Assembly (NCBI GenBank): GCA_019914945.1
Contig: CM034104.1
Span: 5,024,501-5,088,500 of the forward strand
From: Typha latifolia
Taxonomy: Eukaryota; Streptophyta; Magnoliopsida; Poales; Typhaceae
Reading direction: 5' to 3'
DNA: 64,000 nucleotides
The notes below the pieces were generated by a model, which worked only from the letters and a program-made list of their open reading frames with translations, was not told the origin of the DNA and did not search any database. Shown one piece after another: positions 27,001 through 36,600 of the stretch. The translations under genes and the position numbers were made by a program. How positions within the stretch are numbered: the first letter of the stretch is position 1; each line of letters starts with the position of its first letter.

Positions 27001-29891
27001 CACCTTTTGCCAGCACCAATTGAGATGTGGCGGGTCGGCCAGTGCGCTATCCCGACATGGCAGCCACCAAAAACACCATTCAAAACATTGGTCAAGAAGA
27101 CGAGCACCGTTTTTTTTTCACGAAGCTATTTTTTACATGTTGTTGTTCTGACTTCTAGGATTTCTGGGAAATGGTAAGGAGCAAGTGAATTAGAGAAGGT
27201 TTTGGGGAAGAAGAGTTTAATAATAAATAATATATCCAACACTTGTTCTCTCCTGTGAATGACCAAAATAATACCGAGTAGTTTTGCTTTCCCTAAATTC
27301 TGGAGTCCATAGGACTATTAGTTCCTTTATTAAATATCTTTGTAAAATGGCATACTAATGCGCGACGAGGCCCTCACCAATGCTTGTCAGGAAGGTCAAG
27401 ATGTGTGCAACCTTTCATCTGTATATGTCTGTATGTTCAGTTGAATTGCAATATATATGTTTTCTATATGTATGTCAAGTTGTCATCCAGCCACCTTCCT
27501 ACAGTTAATATACGTATGCGCGCCACTGCTTGGAATTACACATGCATGCTTGCCTGAGAAACTTGCGTATGTTAGCTTCGAAGCACCATCCTGACTGGTA
27601 TGCTACCACTGTCCTAACCAACACATACTTTATTGACAGGCTGCTAACACATCTCATGCTGGCAGCACTTAAAAACTTGAAAAACATATAGACAGCAACT
27701 AGGTCAGGTCTTTGTATTGCTGGTGAGGCTTATCCAGGGTAAGTTCACAAGATTTTTTTTCCATGGATTTTCAATAACAGTTTGAATCTTGTAATGCAAT
27801 TTAATATTAAAAGTTTAAAACCATATTGCTGCTATTCCTACTTCATACCATCTTAGGGAACTGTATTTGTCCCAAAATTCCTCTATTGCAGTCACCAGAA
27901 TTATCAAATATTAACTGTGTGCATTTTCAGTTTTAAAAAATAAACTGACCTTCAACTTTGTCATTCTTGGACAGTGTCTGATTAGGCTATATTATTTATT
28001 ATTTGGAAGAATATGGGCATGCAAAACATGTGATACAAGATGGATGTATCACTGCACATTTAGCTTGCTGACCAGCTTGTTTCAGGCACACGTGAGGGGA
28101 CATCAAGTTCGGAAGCAATACAGAAAAGTAGTTTGGTCTGTCAGTATTGTTGAGAAGGCTATTTTACGTTGGAGGCGTAAAGGTGCTGGATTACGAGGCT
28201 TCCGAGCTGCGAAAGTTACTGACATTGAGCAGGAGGCTGCAAAGACTGATGAATATGAGTTTCTTCGTCTTGGACGGAAACAGAAGGAAGCTGGTATTGA
28301 GAAAGCGTTGGCAAGAGTTCAGTCAATGGCTCGTTATCCAGAAGCTCGTGATCAGTACATGAGATTAGTGGCATGTTCCAGTAAGTCTAAGGTGATTCAC
28401 TCTCTTTCTGTTTATACATCTAATGTAATTTAATTAATCTGTTTTTAATACTTATGGTATTGGAGTCAGTAAAACAAAGCTTGTTCAATTGGTCTAACTA
28501 TGCTACTAGAGTGGGCTGTATAGTTTTATCTTTATGTCAGTGTATTTATTCAAAATACAAGACCTGTTCTGTTTTTTTTTTTAAATCTAATCTTTTATCT
28601 TTTCTGGTTCAGTATTTCCTTTCTTGCATATGCATAGAAGATAATATGTTTAATTTTTACTCATGCTGTCCTATTATGTCTTGACAATATGCGGAATGTG
28701 AGATGTGGAAATTGCATGTCTAGTTTTAATTGTTAGGATGTGTGTTTGTGTGTATATATATATTCTCTGTTATAGTTCTATTGTAATCTAAGGTCATATT
28801 TCAATTATCATTGCAAAGTTTAACTTGCAGATATTCTTCTTTGGTAATTGATAGTTATATTGTGTATCACATCATGAGATTAATTGTGAGGGAAGAGAAT
28901 TCTGATTTCTTATTGGGCAGCATAGTCCATGCCACCCAAGTTGTCTTGTAGTTACAGGAACTTGGCACAATAAGTAGGTTTTGGTACATGAATCTTTTGT
29001 ATTAATTTCCTATTGGTATTTTCATCTTGTACTCTTGTGATACGGACTGGGTTGTATCAGACTGTATCATGAAGATATTGGACTCGATGGATAGAGTCTA
29101 TTTATTTTTTAATTAATTTATGTTCATCTTTTATGTAAGCCCTTAAGGCAAGTCTAGTTAAGTTATATAAACCATTAAGGTAAGTTTAATTAAATCAAGT
29201 AAGCCACTAAGGCAAATTCAATTAAGTCTTATAAACCTCGAGTTGTATAAGCCTTTAGGGCTAAATCCGAGTAAGACGCATTATACCCGACCGCTATATA
29301 TAGAGGGGTTGAACTTCTTTGTTTATTAATCTAAACATCCAAGCAATGAACCACAGACACGGGACACGGACACGACACGATATGGACACGGCGACACGGC
29401 AAATTTTGAAAATATAGGACACGAACACGGCATAGAACACGGCGAAATAAATAAATAAATAAATATATATATATTATTGATACATCTAAAGTAAAGGTTT
29501 GTAATCTAATAGTGTTAAATGCATGTACATCAAGCTATAAGAACTAAGAAGTATATATCAAGCTGTAAGAACTAATTTAAAAAGAAATATGTATTAGAAA
29601 TTTAACAATTTAATAGAGCGAGAGGGCTTTAATATAATTTAACAACAGATATTTAAATTAAATATAATTAGTTTATCACACTAATTATAATTAATATAAA
29701 CAACAGATATTTAAATTTAAGCCCTAATGCTCTCTCAGTGTATAAAAAAAGGAAAAATGAAACTATGAAAGGCTTTAAAGGAGAGCAGAGGGAGGGAGAG
29801 AGAAAGAGAAAGGAGCTACTTGTGGGAAGGGAGAGAGAGAGAGCAGAGAAGCTGCTTGCAGGGGGAGAGAAAGAGAGCAGAGAGGCAATGA

Positions 29892-29940
<49 letters not shown>

Positions 29941-31156
29941 GCCATTCGTCGCAGCTGTCCGTCGCTCACTACCGCACAACTGCGCACCGCCCGTAACCGT
30001 TCGCCGTCGTACTGTCGCTCGCCATCGTGCACTATCGTCTTCGGCTGAGAGGGATTTGGGGCTAAGGCCAGGGACCTGGCGTGCTTATGGGCCGATGGCA
30101 CAAGATATACTGGCATGATAACCGTGCTTTAGATTAATTTTTTTTCTATAAACCTTATATAGCTTTATCATCAAATTTATGTGTAGTTATTGCTGCAACA
30201 GAACAATCAAGTTTACCTCTTTGAACTTTCCAAAGTGTAGTGATTAACAAATCTGTTGCTTCAGCTTCCACTTTGATTGTTTTTTGGAATCCTTTCATTT
30301 TTTCTTCATGTTTTATGTTTCTGTCATCTTCTCAACAGGAAGTCATCTCCATCTGCCACTAGATATTTGTCGCATTGTACTTGTTTTACCAATCAATACT
30401 TGTTAGGCTACCCGGTCATTGGCTTCTGATTTTTTTGAAAAGTTCTGGTTTGTTTTTCTCTATGTATATATCCTTATAGCAGTTTATTACTTAATTTCAT
30501 TTCACTGCTTTGTTCTAATCAAAGGGGAAATGTTGGTGTTCCTTATTATTTCTCACTATTGAATCACCTTTGCTATATGAGATGTTGGAGTACTTGATAT
30601 AGGATCTATTTGGTATTCTTTTGATCTATAGACTGGTAACCAAAAATATTTTTACTGAATTACTTAATTAGAATTATCTTGCTTGAGTTTGTATTGAACA
30701 AGTTTTCATGGCAAATAGCATAATGTTAAATATATGAGTACCTGTCCCTTCGGCATGTGACTGTCTCATTTGCAGGATAACAAGATGGCAACATTTATGC
30801 ATCATATCTTAAATCCTAGTTTGCCTAGTGGATTCCTTAACCCTGCCAATATGTCTGCTCTAGTTTTATCTCTATTTCATTTTGTCTTTTTGTTTAAACT
30901 TGATTCCTATTCAATAGAATAAAAAGCTATAAATTACTTCTCATAGCAAGGAAAATGGAAATCTCTTCCTAGGGGCATGTCTATGTTTACCTGCACATTT
31001 TGCCATCTCCTTTGTCTTGAATCGGTTTTCTGAGTTATTTTCTTTATGAAAATGTTTCTTCTACAGTTGGGAGACGGTGAAACCTCCTTGCAAGTACAAA
31101 GTCATGGAGAAGAAAAGAAGCAAGACAAGGATCAATCTGCACCTATGTTACACTAA
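1845..31156 (+). CDS. CAMTA: Calmodulin-binding transcription activator (CAMTA), 5' partial
   Basis: CAMTAs are nuclear, Ca2+/calmodulin-regulated transcription factors that bind CGCG-type promoter boxes in stress and immune responses. Exons read here: 1845-1890, 3451-3901, 4414-4482, 4596-4663, 8060-8542, 8633-9321, 24440-25025, 28086-28391, 31067-31156. All have AG/GT borders and phases agree throughout, giving 928 visible residues plus TAA. Exon 1845 encodes the CG-1 end (LEHIVLVHYRDV). The TIG/IPT fold spans 8490-8850 (ILDFSPDWAY, GRVPFYVTCSNRLACSE). Ankyrin repeats span 9170-9321 and 24440-24590 (TGLHWAAYYGR, QTAADLASIRGHKG). IQ motifs lie at 24775 and 24940-25025 continuing into 28086. 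The calmodulin-binding helix is near 28150-28200 (AILRWRRKGAGLRGFR). The N-terminal half of CG-1 is off the window. A strong alternative donor at 28381 would cause early termination. Family assignment is firm; the paralogue number is not. Confidence 0.95.
2755..2905 (+). mobile_element. tRNA-derived SINE fragment
   Basis: This intronic stretch has a canonical pol III B box at 2798-2808 (GGTTCAAGTCC) and an A-box-like segment about 35 bases upstream. It ends with a CCTTGTGCACTGGG...CCCTTTT tail near 2877-2901. That order and tail resemble plant tRNA-derived SINEs. No cloverleaf can be drawn, so it is not a tRNA gene. Ends and target duplication are not resolved. Confidence 0.55.
4673..6644. 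mobile_element. Long-inverted-repeat (fold-back) transposon relic
   Basis: The two ends are inverted copies of each other over roughly 150 bases. Left motifs (GGTTTTTTTCCTTGTATG at 4673, GCATGTATATCCCTT near 4713, TTTTGCATGGATA near 4775) recur in reverse complement and in the right order at 6644, 6585 and 6550. Matching continues inward (AAAAAGACA near 4832 against 6480). A second inverted pair (5567-5598 and 5692-5723) sits almost exactly at the element's centre. Flanks GTATATTTT and TTATATTTA could be a decayed 9-bp duplication, as expected of Mutator-type or fold-back elements. There is no transposase reading frame. It lies in the CAMTA intron 4664-8059. Confidence 0.6.
5567..5723. repeat. 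Central inverted repeat of the fold-back element
   Basis: The 32-base arms 5567-5598 and 5692-5723 are reverse complements with about three mismatches (core GAGAAGATG / CATCTTCTC), separated by a 93-base loop. They could pair in RNA or single-stranded DNA. The position at the middle of the larger inverted-repeat element suggests they are its innermost arms. Confidence 0.7.
6645..8059. other. Rest of CAMTA intron, no feature seen
   Basis: AT-rich intron sequence ending in the acceptor before the exon at 8060. I found no coding, RNA or clear transposon signal. Confidence 0.5.
9360..10034. repeat. Unclassified repeat-like intron sequence
   Basis: The segment at about 9519-9620 contains two similar copies of an approximately 60-base unit (CAATCCTAAACA...AAAAGTCG, then ACAACTAATTAAGA). 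This resembles a decayed LTR or other transposon tail, but no ends or coding capacity were found. The remainder has nothing I can name. Confidence 0.3.
11219..11446 (-). pseudogene. hAT transposase fragment
   Basis: A short open piece of about 75 codons is clearly related to the hAT transposase piece at 42268-42450 (shared pattern of [18 protein letters not shown] residues). Just 5' on the minus strand (11.47-11.57 kb), DNA similar to 42160-42260 continues out of frame. It is a degraded exon of a transposase and cannot produce an enzyme. Confidence 0.7.
12828..13560. repeat. Pyrimidine/purine low-complexity tract
   Basis: Plus-strand CT-rich sequence from 12828 to about 13210, then (GA)n at 13256-13307 and GA-rich sequence to 13560. 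The predicted reading frames here, rich in S, F and L or in R, E and K, are artefacts. It lies 5' of the decayed transposase on the minus strand, the same relative place as the tracts in the other hATs of this window. Confidence 0.85.
13690..15524. repeat. LTR-like remnants in the giant intron
   Basis: Two stretches, about 13740-14120 and 14750-15190, look like diverged copies of one sequence. Each runs through AATCGAA/AAATC-rich text, then ACACGATTT or ACGACATG followed by TTAACGTGGA or TTAACATGAA, then CTCACC/CTCACGCA and GGATCCAATC or GATCCGCCC. The order resembles the middle of copia-type LTRs. No TG...CA ends or coding region were found. A doubled CGGTTCGAACC at 14308-14350 is not part of a tRNA. 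Confidence 0.35.
15946..20595 (-). pseudogene. hAT-family transposase (broken)
   Basis: hAT transposases cut and paste DNA with an RNase H-like fold. The N-terminal BED zinc finger is at 20595-20182 (CNYC then HLLKIS..GC). The central DUF659-type region is at 20185-19860 and 17457-17171 (GLPFHLARNP, CDGWTNAQRR). The catalytic-core middle is at 17146-16636. The C-terminal dimerisation region is at 16530-15946 (CSSSSCERNWSTYSFIH, then RAEDLVYVHTNL). An apparently spliceable intron with GT/AG ends lies at about 16546-16635. Damage seen: a frameshift at the A-rich stretch near 20190, the solo LTR, an in-frame stop near 17171, and a stop at 16198 just after the conserved FIH. It is not functional as it stands. 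Confidence 0.88.
17458..19869 (-). mobile_element. Solo LTR, 2.4 kb, 5-bp target duplication
   Basis: The segment starts TGAAACACCC and ends GGGGTGTTACA, so it has TG...CA ends, with imperfect inverted termini. It is flanked on both sides by TAGGC (17453-17457 and 19870-19874). Read on the minus strand it begins TGTAACACCCC, a start I associate with Tekay/Del-like gypsy LTRs. It contains no gag or pol, so it is the single LTR left after recombination between two LTRs. Removing it with one TAGGC makes the surrounding hAT transposase frame continuous. Purine and G runs (19677-19691), a T run (19840-19852) and a duplicated TTAGTGGGCTGCAG motif (19352 and 19384) lie inside. Confidence 0.9.
20700..21165. 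repeat. GA-rich microsatellite upstream of hAT transposase
   Basis: Plus-strand GA/GGGA repeats, hence CT-rich on the transposase sense strand, beginning about 100 bases upstream of the transposase start at 20595. The serine/leucine/proline frames it yields are artefacts. Confidence 0.9.
21483..22189. other. Intron sequence, nothing recognised
   Basis: AT-rich plus-strand intron sequence between the hAT and an old LTR. No supported feature. Confidence 0.5.
22190..22774 (-). mobile_element. Old gypsy LTR fragment
   Basis: The right part closely resembles the LTR at 59848-60789: the order GCCATCCACATC, CATTCGAACGCG-type words, CACGAGATGAC and TCTGAATCACATCA matches its last approximately 400 bases. 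On the minus strand a purine-rich GGGGATGGC lies directly before the terminal TGATG, as a polypurine tract would. That suggests a 3' LTR whose internal part has been lost. The left boundary is unclear. Confidence 0.6.
23160..23281. mobile_element. hAT-type end fragment
   Basis: GC-rich text ending GGCAGCCACC, a short spacer, then CCAAAACATTG. This matches the right terminus of the element at 25925-27090 (GGCAGCCACC...CAAAACATTG). No left partner or duplication was found, so it is a truncated relative. Confidence 0.45.
24124..24167 (+). repeat. Perfect 22-bp tandem duplication
   Basis: Two adjacent identical copies of a 22-base unit (starting ATTCATCATATAC, ending ACCAAC), about 270 bases before the CAMTA exon at 24440. 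Likely recent replication slippage. Confidence 0.95.
25026..25916. other. CAMTA intron segment, nothing recognised
   Basis: Sequence between the donor at 25026 and the next transposon. AT-rich, no supported feature. Confidence 0.5.
25925..27090. mobile_element. Non-autonomous hAT element, 8-bp target duplication
   Basis: Exact 8-bp copies of GTCAAGAA flank it at 25917-25924 and 27091-27098. The termini TAATATTTTAA and TTCAAAACATTG are inverted repeats, and the mismatches in the first eleven bases are all C/T or G/A changes. The interior is AT-rich without a transposase frame. GC-rich subterminal blocks contain GGCGGGCG and GGCAGCCACC. It lies in the CAMTA intron between the IQ exon and the CaM-binding exon. 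Confidence 0.85.
27099..28085. other. CAMTA intron segment, nothing recognised
   Basis: Intron sequence ending in the acceptor TTGTTTCAG at 28085. No supported feature. Confidence 0.5.
28392..29343. other. CAMTA intron, mostly unremarkable
   Basis: A short imperfect repeat of AAGCC...TTAAGGCAAG...TTAATTAA-type units at 29135-29260 is visible. Otherwise no feature. Confidence 0.4.
29344..30132 (-). mobile_element. Deletion derivative of the 15.5-kb hAT family
   Basis: The left end (CAATGAACCACAGACACGG, then repeated GACACG words) and the following 200 bases closely match 15533-15740, including AATCTAATAGTGTTAAAT and AAGCTATAAGAACTAAGAAG. A stretch near 29585 then resembles 20627-20660. So the interior that would encode transposase has been deleted. 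GA/GT repeats (29780-29930) follow, as in the full element. A possible right end is CCGTGCTTTAG at 30122-30132. No target duplication was found, so the right boundary is tentative. Confidence 0.65.
29780..29932. repeat. GA- and GT-rich simple repeat
   Basis: GGGAGAGAGAAAG-type purine repeats followed by (TG)n at about 29891-29910 and (GA)n at 29911-29932, inside the deleted hAT copy. Confidence 0.85.
30133..31066. other. Last CAMTA intron, 3' part
   Basis: AT-rich sequence up to the acceptor TTCTTCTACAG at 31066. No feature seen. Confidence 0.5.
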
Positions 31157-32883
31157 ACTAATACCAGTCTAGTTTGAGTTGACTATTGCTAGGGTCTTCA
31201 GCAGTGTTCTACAGTTCTCACCAACGCATGATGGTTCTGTAAGTAGTCTGACTTGCAACATGTAAAGGCTATTTGGCAAGTGTGAAAAGATAGGAAATAT
31301 TATACATATGAATGACAGAAAGCCCTTTGTGAACAGAAGGTATGTATTCGGATATATTTGTCGACCAGGTTTGGAACTGGCATTGACTCTGACAATAAGA
31401 ATTATTTTTTCTTTTTAAGTATGTAGCATTTCCAACAACAGTAAGTTTTTCTTCTGTTGATTGTATTGTTAGTCTTTGCATTGCCTTCTATTGCACCCAT
31501 GTAAGCGTCAGTAAATCATTGCTATTGTTACCCATGCTTTTTAAAACATGGTCACTTGAAATGTGTATGCATGATCATTTACCTACTGTAGCTGGATTGT
31601 TGAGGTTGTCAACCCACTTTGCATCTCTATTCAGAGTGACAAGGCGAAATCATAACAAAGAAGAGCTGTTTTTCAAAGAGTTGAAGATGTTTTTACATGT
31701 ATGAACCAACTAACTAATGTTTTCACTGGTAGTATTATTATGGAGCATGGACTCGGCTGGTTTGGTAGCAATTACTGGAACACCTCTGGTTTGCAGGAAG
31801 ACAATGGCACCCGTCTTTCCAGGAGAAGTATGATTTGGAAATTTTCTGCCCTTTCTGGAACTTAAAAGTTATTTACATTTGTCTTTTCTCTCTTGTAAGT
31901 TGGTTTTGTATCTTGGTTTCAGCATGAGTTATTGTAATTTGCATATATAATAAGACCGTACTGATTGTTGGTAAGCATATAGAAAGCTAATTTCTCAACA
32001 AAAGCATATGAAAACTGACTTGAATAGTGCAACAAAAAATTGTGTACTATTATTATGGAATCTGAGAAGTTTTTTGTAATCCCTTTTTAGAATAATTAAC
32101 ATTTGGGTTCGTTTCCAAATGTGATGCTGCATTTATTGATATAGAGCATTTCCTCTTAGTGTACTTAAGAAAAAAAAGGAGCCCATTTTGATGGTGTAAC
32201 TTTCTATGATATAATATGAGAATCACATTTTTGAGGTTGATGCGCATGTTATGCAAGGAATAAATTAGAGGATTCTTATGCTATTGGGGTTAATGCCTGA
32301 AAGCTTATCAAATGATTATGCTATTGATTGTAGGGGGTGCAATGTTATAAAACGCAACAAAAAGAAAAGAAAAGAAGAATTGACCGATATTTTATGTCTA
32401 CCTATTGATGGCTTTGTTCTTTAATGTTTGTTTTAGTATCACTATTTTTGATGTGATGGTCAGTCATATTAAAACAAAACTCTTATAATATTAGGATGAA
32501 GTTAAAACTAATTTTATATAGTTTTTTTAACTCTAATACATGATCGTGCATATTATATTAGTAACAGTATTAGAGCAGTAAATGAAAAATTATAACAAAT
32601 CATAATAATTAATTAAAACTAATGTGCATAGAATTTTCTGAAAAAATTGATGTGTAAAACAAAAGTTGAAACAATCACCTGAGATTAAATGATTTGATTG
32701 TTGTTACTAGTGTCCATGAATTTATTGAAGTTTGCCTTTCCCTTCACGATATAAGTTTCAATCTATCCTCAATAGAGACAATTATCTCCTATTTTTAGAT
32801 AGGTTTAGATTATTTTAGATAGATTTAGGTTAGAATAATGGCGGACCCACCAGATATACAGTGTTGATGACTCGACCAAATAA

Positions 32884-32930
<47 letters not shown>

Positions 32931-33668
32931 TTATTAAATTTACTAATCCATTTCCTCTTATATTTAATATTTAATATTTACCAACAAATTTTAATTATCA
33001 TTTTGCCTTTAAGAGATATCATTTTTATCATTCTGTCTTTCTCCTCTGTCCTCATTTATCCGATATAACGAATATTTTAGCTATTTGTTTCATTTAGATT
33101 TATTATTTTTTTCATATCAAAGTACAAGTATCATACTATTGATTGGTATAAACAATTTTAGGCAAGTTTAAGAAATAAATTATAACTAAATTAGTTTAGG
33201 AGTTTGTTCTACCAACCAAATACCATTTTCACGACAAAAAGAGGGCAAATGCCTCCCAGTCCCTCCCTCTGTGCTCCGCCTTCACCCATGTATTCTAAAA
33301 CCTTTTCAGATTCCATGTTATTCTCGAAATAGTCATCAACTGACATGACATTGTCAACAAACAACACAAACATATCACATAAGCCCTCTGAAATGGAAAA
33401 TTTATATTTACAGCACACTTAGCTTGCTGTTTTGTCAATTAATTATATACATGCTGACGATTATACTCAGCGCTCACTACGATTCAGACATACAAAAAGT
33501 GAATTTACAGGAGTGAAAAGTTACAGATGGAGATTCATTTTGTCGAATTTAAAAGAACTTGTAGACCCAGAGAAAGAAAAAAAAAAAGAATCCTCTCCGA
33601 GGCTAGAGTCATAAATAAATAACTAGAGAGGAACGTTTGAATAGGTGTGCGGCTCCTCTCCATTCATG
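31157..33668. other. Convergent intergenic region
   Basis: Sequence between the CAMTA stop and the kinesin stop, so it holds both 3' untranslated regions and their poly(A) sites. I could not place those sites with confidence. No additional gene is supported. The (AT)n block at 32888-32927 is the only distinct feature. Confidence 0.6.
32888..32927. repeat. (AT)n microsatellite
   Basis: About 20 uninterrupted AT units between the two convergent genes. Confidence 0.97.
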
Positions 33669-36600
33669 TTAGTCAAGCAGGTTTTTATGGTTAGAATTGC
33701 GATAGCGAGAAAGATCATGTCTTGCATGAGAAAGAAGCTTATCTGATTGGGCTAGCCGCTTGCTGAACTCCTCACAAGCAACATTTTGTGAAGTGCACTC
33801 CTGTTGCGAAAATCCAAAACTGATTAAAGAGAAAACAGGCTACATAATAATAGAACGTTTGAATGTTACATACCGTACTCCCAGTCTGATGTATATGGTC
33901 TTTGATACTTTTTAATCCAAACAGTAATTCCAATTTCTCGTCCAACTCTGCGATCTTTCGACTAAGATTAACTTTATCCATCTGCAAGGACGTGAGAGAT
34001 AATTACACATCTGTTATAAGAAGACAGGTATAGAATCTGCAAAATATTATCTATTGCACCTTTAGCATTTCATTTTGCGCTGCTAGCAACTCTTCTCGCT
34101 GCTGAAGCTGTTCAATAATCATCCGACGAGAAATTATATCTGATTTCCGTTGATTTATTTCCTCAACCAAGCTTCAAATAGAGACAACCCTGAGTTAGTC
34201 TTTAACTGCTTGATTTTGTTGGATAAGGAAGCGCATAGGAATATGGCTCAAGAGCGAACCACCTCCTTCAACGTGCATATATATTATCACTGTGTGGTGA
34301 ACTGTATCTTCAGATAATATTTTAGGCTTTTTTTGGTCTACTTTCTTCCTATGGTTGAAAGGTATGGAGGCAGAAATAAAGCGTCTCAAAGTCAAAGAAA
34401 GTGGTTAAATACTATTGCAAATGAGAGGGTACATCACCTTAAACAAAAAAGAAAAAAAGAAAAAAGAAAAAGAAAATGGACACAAACCTGTCCCTTTCCA
34501 GAAGGAGATGATCAATTTGTTGCTTCAAATTTAGGATTTCCAATTCCTAGATTGGCAAAATGGCATAGTTAAACAAGAGATCGTTATCAAGGTATCAGAA
34601 ATTCATTGTGTTGTACCTTAGCCTTCGATTCTTCTTCTTGTTGCTGAGACTTTGCTAATAGATTTTGCAGTTGTTCTTGGTCTAGCAAACTCTGGATATA
34701 TCAAAAGATTCAACTTCCTCATTGATGAGACAGATTGTTGAACAACTAAATGAGCAAAGGAGCATAACTCACAGCATAGTTGGTCATGTCTAATTTGACA
34801 CCCAGTAGATCCCTAATCACATCATGTGTCATGATATCTGCTGCTACTAGTCTTGTAGTTAGCAAGCATACCTGGGTACATCATAGGATAAGAAATATTA
34901 AGAATGACAATAGGCTTCACTGTAAAGAACTAAAGAAAAAAAAAAGAAAACTGATTTTATCCAGAAAAACTTCTCACAACTCAACTCACAGAAGTCTTGA
35001 CAGTTGCCCAAAAAGAAATAAATCATATGAGGAAAATATAAGTTAAACGGATAGATTTGGATACAAATCTAGAACTGGCTAGTTACTTAAAATCACTTAG
35101 AAAAGTTAGGATATAATTTTCAAAGACTAATGATTAATTTCTTGGGACAGAGATGCAAGGACAAGAGAAGCCAATGTTGCAAGTCAGCATATTTTCTGCT
35201 AAAAGACATGGAGCAATGCAATGTGGGTCGATAAAATTAAGTTTCTGACTCTGGATTATGGTGAAAAAGAAGTTTAAAAACTTTGAAAAGGTATGCCTAA
35301 AAATTTGATATTAGAAGATAACGGGGTCTCCATTTTTTTGATTGTCTCGTTGGTACCATTAGTCATTAGGAAAACTAATCTAAGCTAATGATTTTGCTTA
35401 ATATCATATCTGAAAAAATCGATAAAATATCATTTTGTGGGAACACAAGCTGTGAGAAAATAAGCAAATATCGGTGAGGGAGGGCATGATATAAATGTTG
35501 CAGAAGAAAGAGAAGCAACAAATTGTGATTTTTTTCCCTGACAAACCTATATCTTTTCAGAAGAAAAAAGAGTATAATCTGTAAATCTATCAGCATGACT
35601 CCAAATTATGTAGCACAAATTATAGATTTAGTAACATGGAAAAACATTACCTCTTTTTGTTTATTAGCAGCTATTGCTTCTAGCTCTTCTATCCGGAGCA
35701 TTGCTTTTGATAGTTCCTGGTCTTTCTCCAAGTTCATTTGCTGAACTATACTTGATATACATCGGAATGGTGAGCTAGATCCCCTTGTCCTCACAATGGA
35801 TTTTTCTATTTTGTTTACATCTAGCTCAGGCTTTGATGTTGATGGATCAGCCTTCACTTCAAAAACCATATGTTCTAATCCTTTGAACTGTACAAAGCAA
35901 CGCAAAATATTAGCAGGTATGTGACAGAATATAGTAACATATATGCTGAAGCATATCCCATACCTTTTCCCGGAACAATGACGATTGCGCTTCAGAATGC
36001 ATGAGCAGCTCAGAGATATGATCTTTATATTCCTTGATCTTTAATTCAGTAATTATTTCAACCATGACATCAGAAAAGTAGAGGGATTATTTGACAAATT
36101 AGGACTTACAAGATTGGGGAAAAAGTAGGAACTGCAAGGTTTGAATATACCTCTTCCTCTTTACATCTTGTTTCCATTTCAAGATCTTCTATATATCTTC
36201 TTGCTTCATGAAGTTCGATTATCAAATCACCTAGTTTCCTGCATATTAAATTCCTATGACCTCATGATTTGTATAAAACAGGCAATCGTCAAGTTGCAAG
36301 CATGCTTTCTTACATCGGAATTTGAAGCTTTCCTCCTGTAACACATAGATCCTCTGCAACATAAACTTCACCACCATTTTCTACCATTGCAATCCTCTTC
36401 TTTAGAGCCTGAACTTCTAGCTCTAAATCTTTTCGTATTAATTGATAACTTCCAACCTCCTCTTTTAGTTCATATACCTGATTTTCCATACAATGAGCAA
36501 CAACAATTAACACCTTAAATATGCGTACAAGGAGATGTGCACACCCGACAAGCTAGCATGAGCATGTGCTATGAATATGCAGCACATGCAAGGACATTTC

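Noticed and set aside
33209..33418. 69-codon minus-strand frame between the two genes
   Set aside because: No domain, no homologue recognised, downstream of the kinesin stop; likely 3' flank or repeat scrap.
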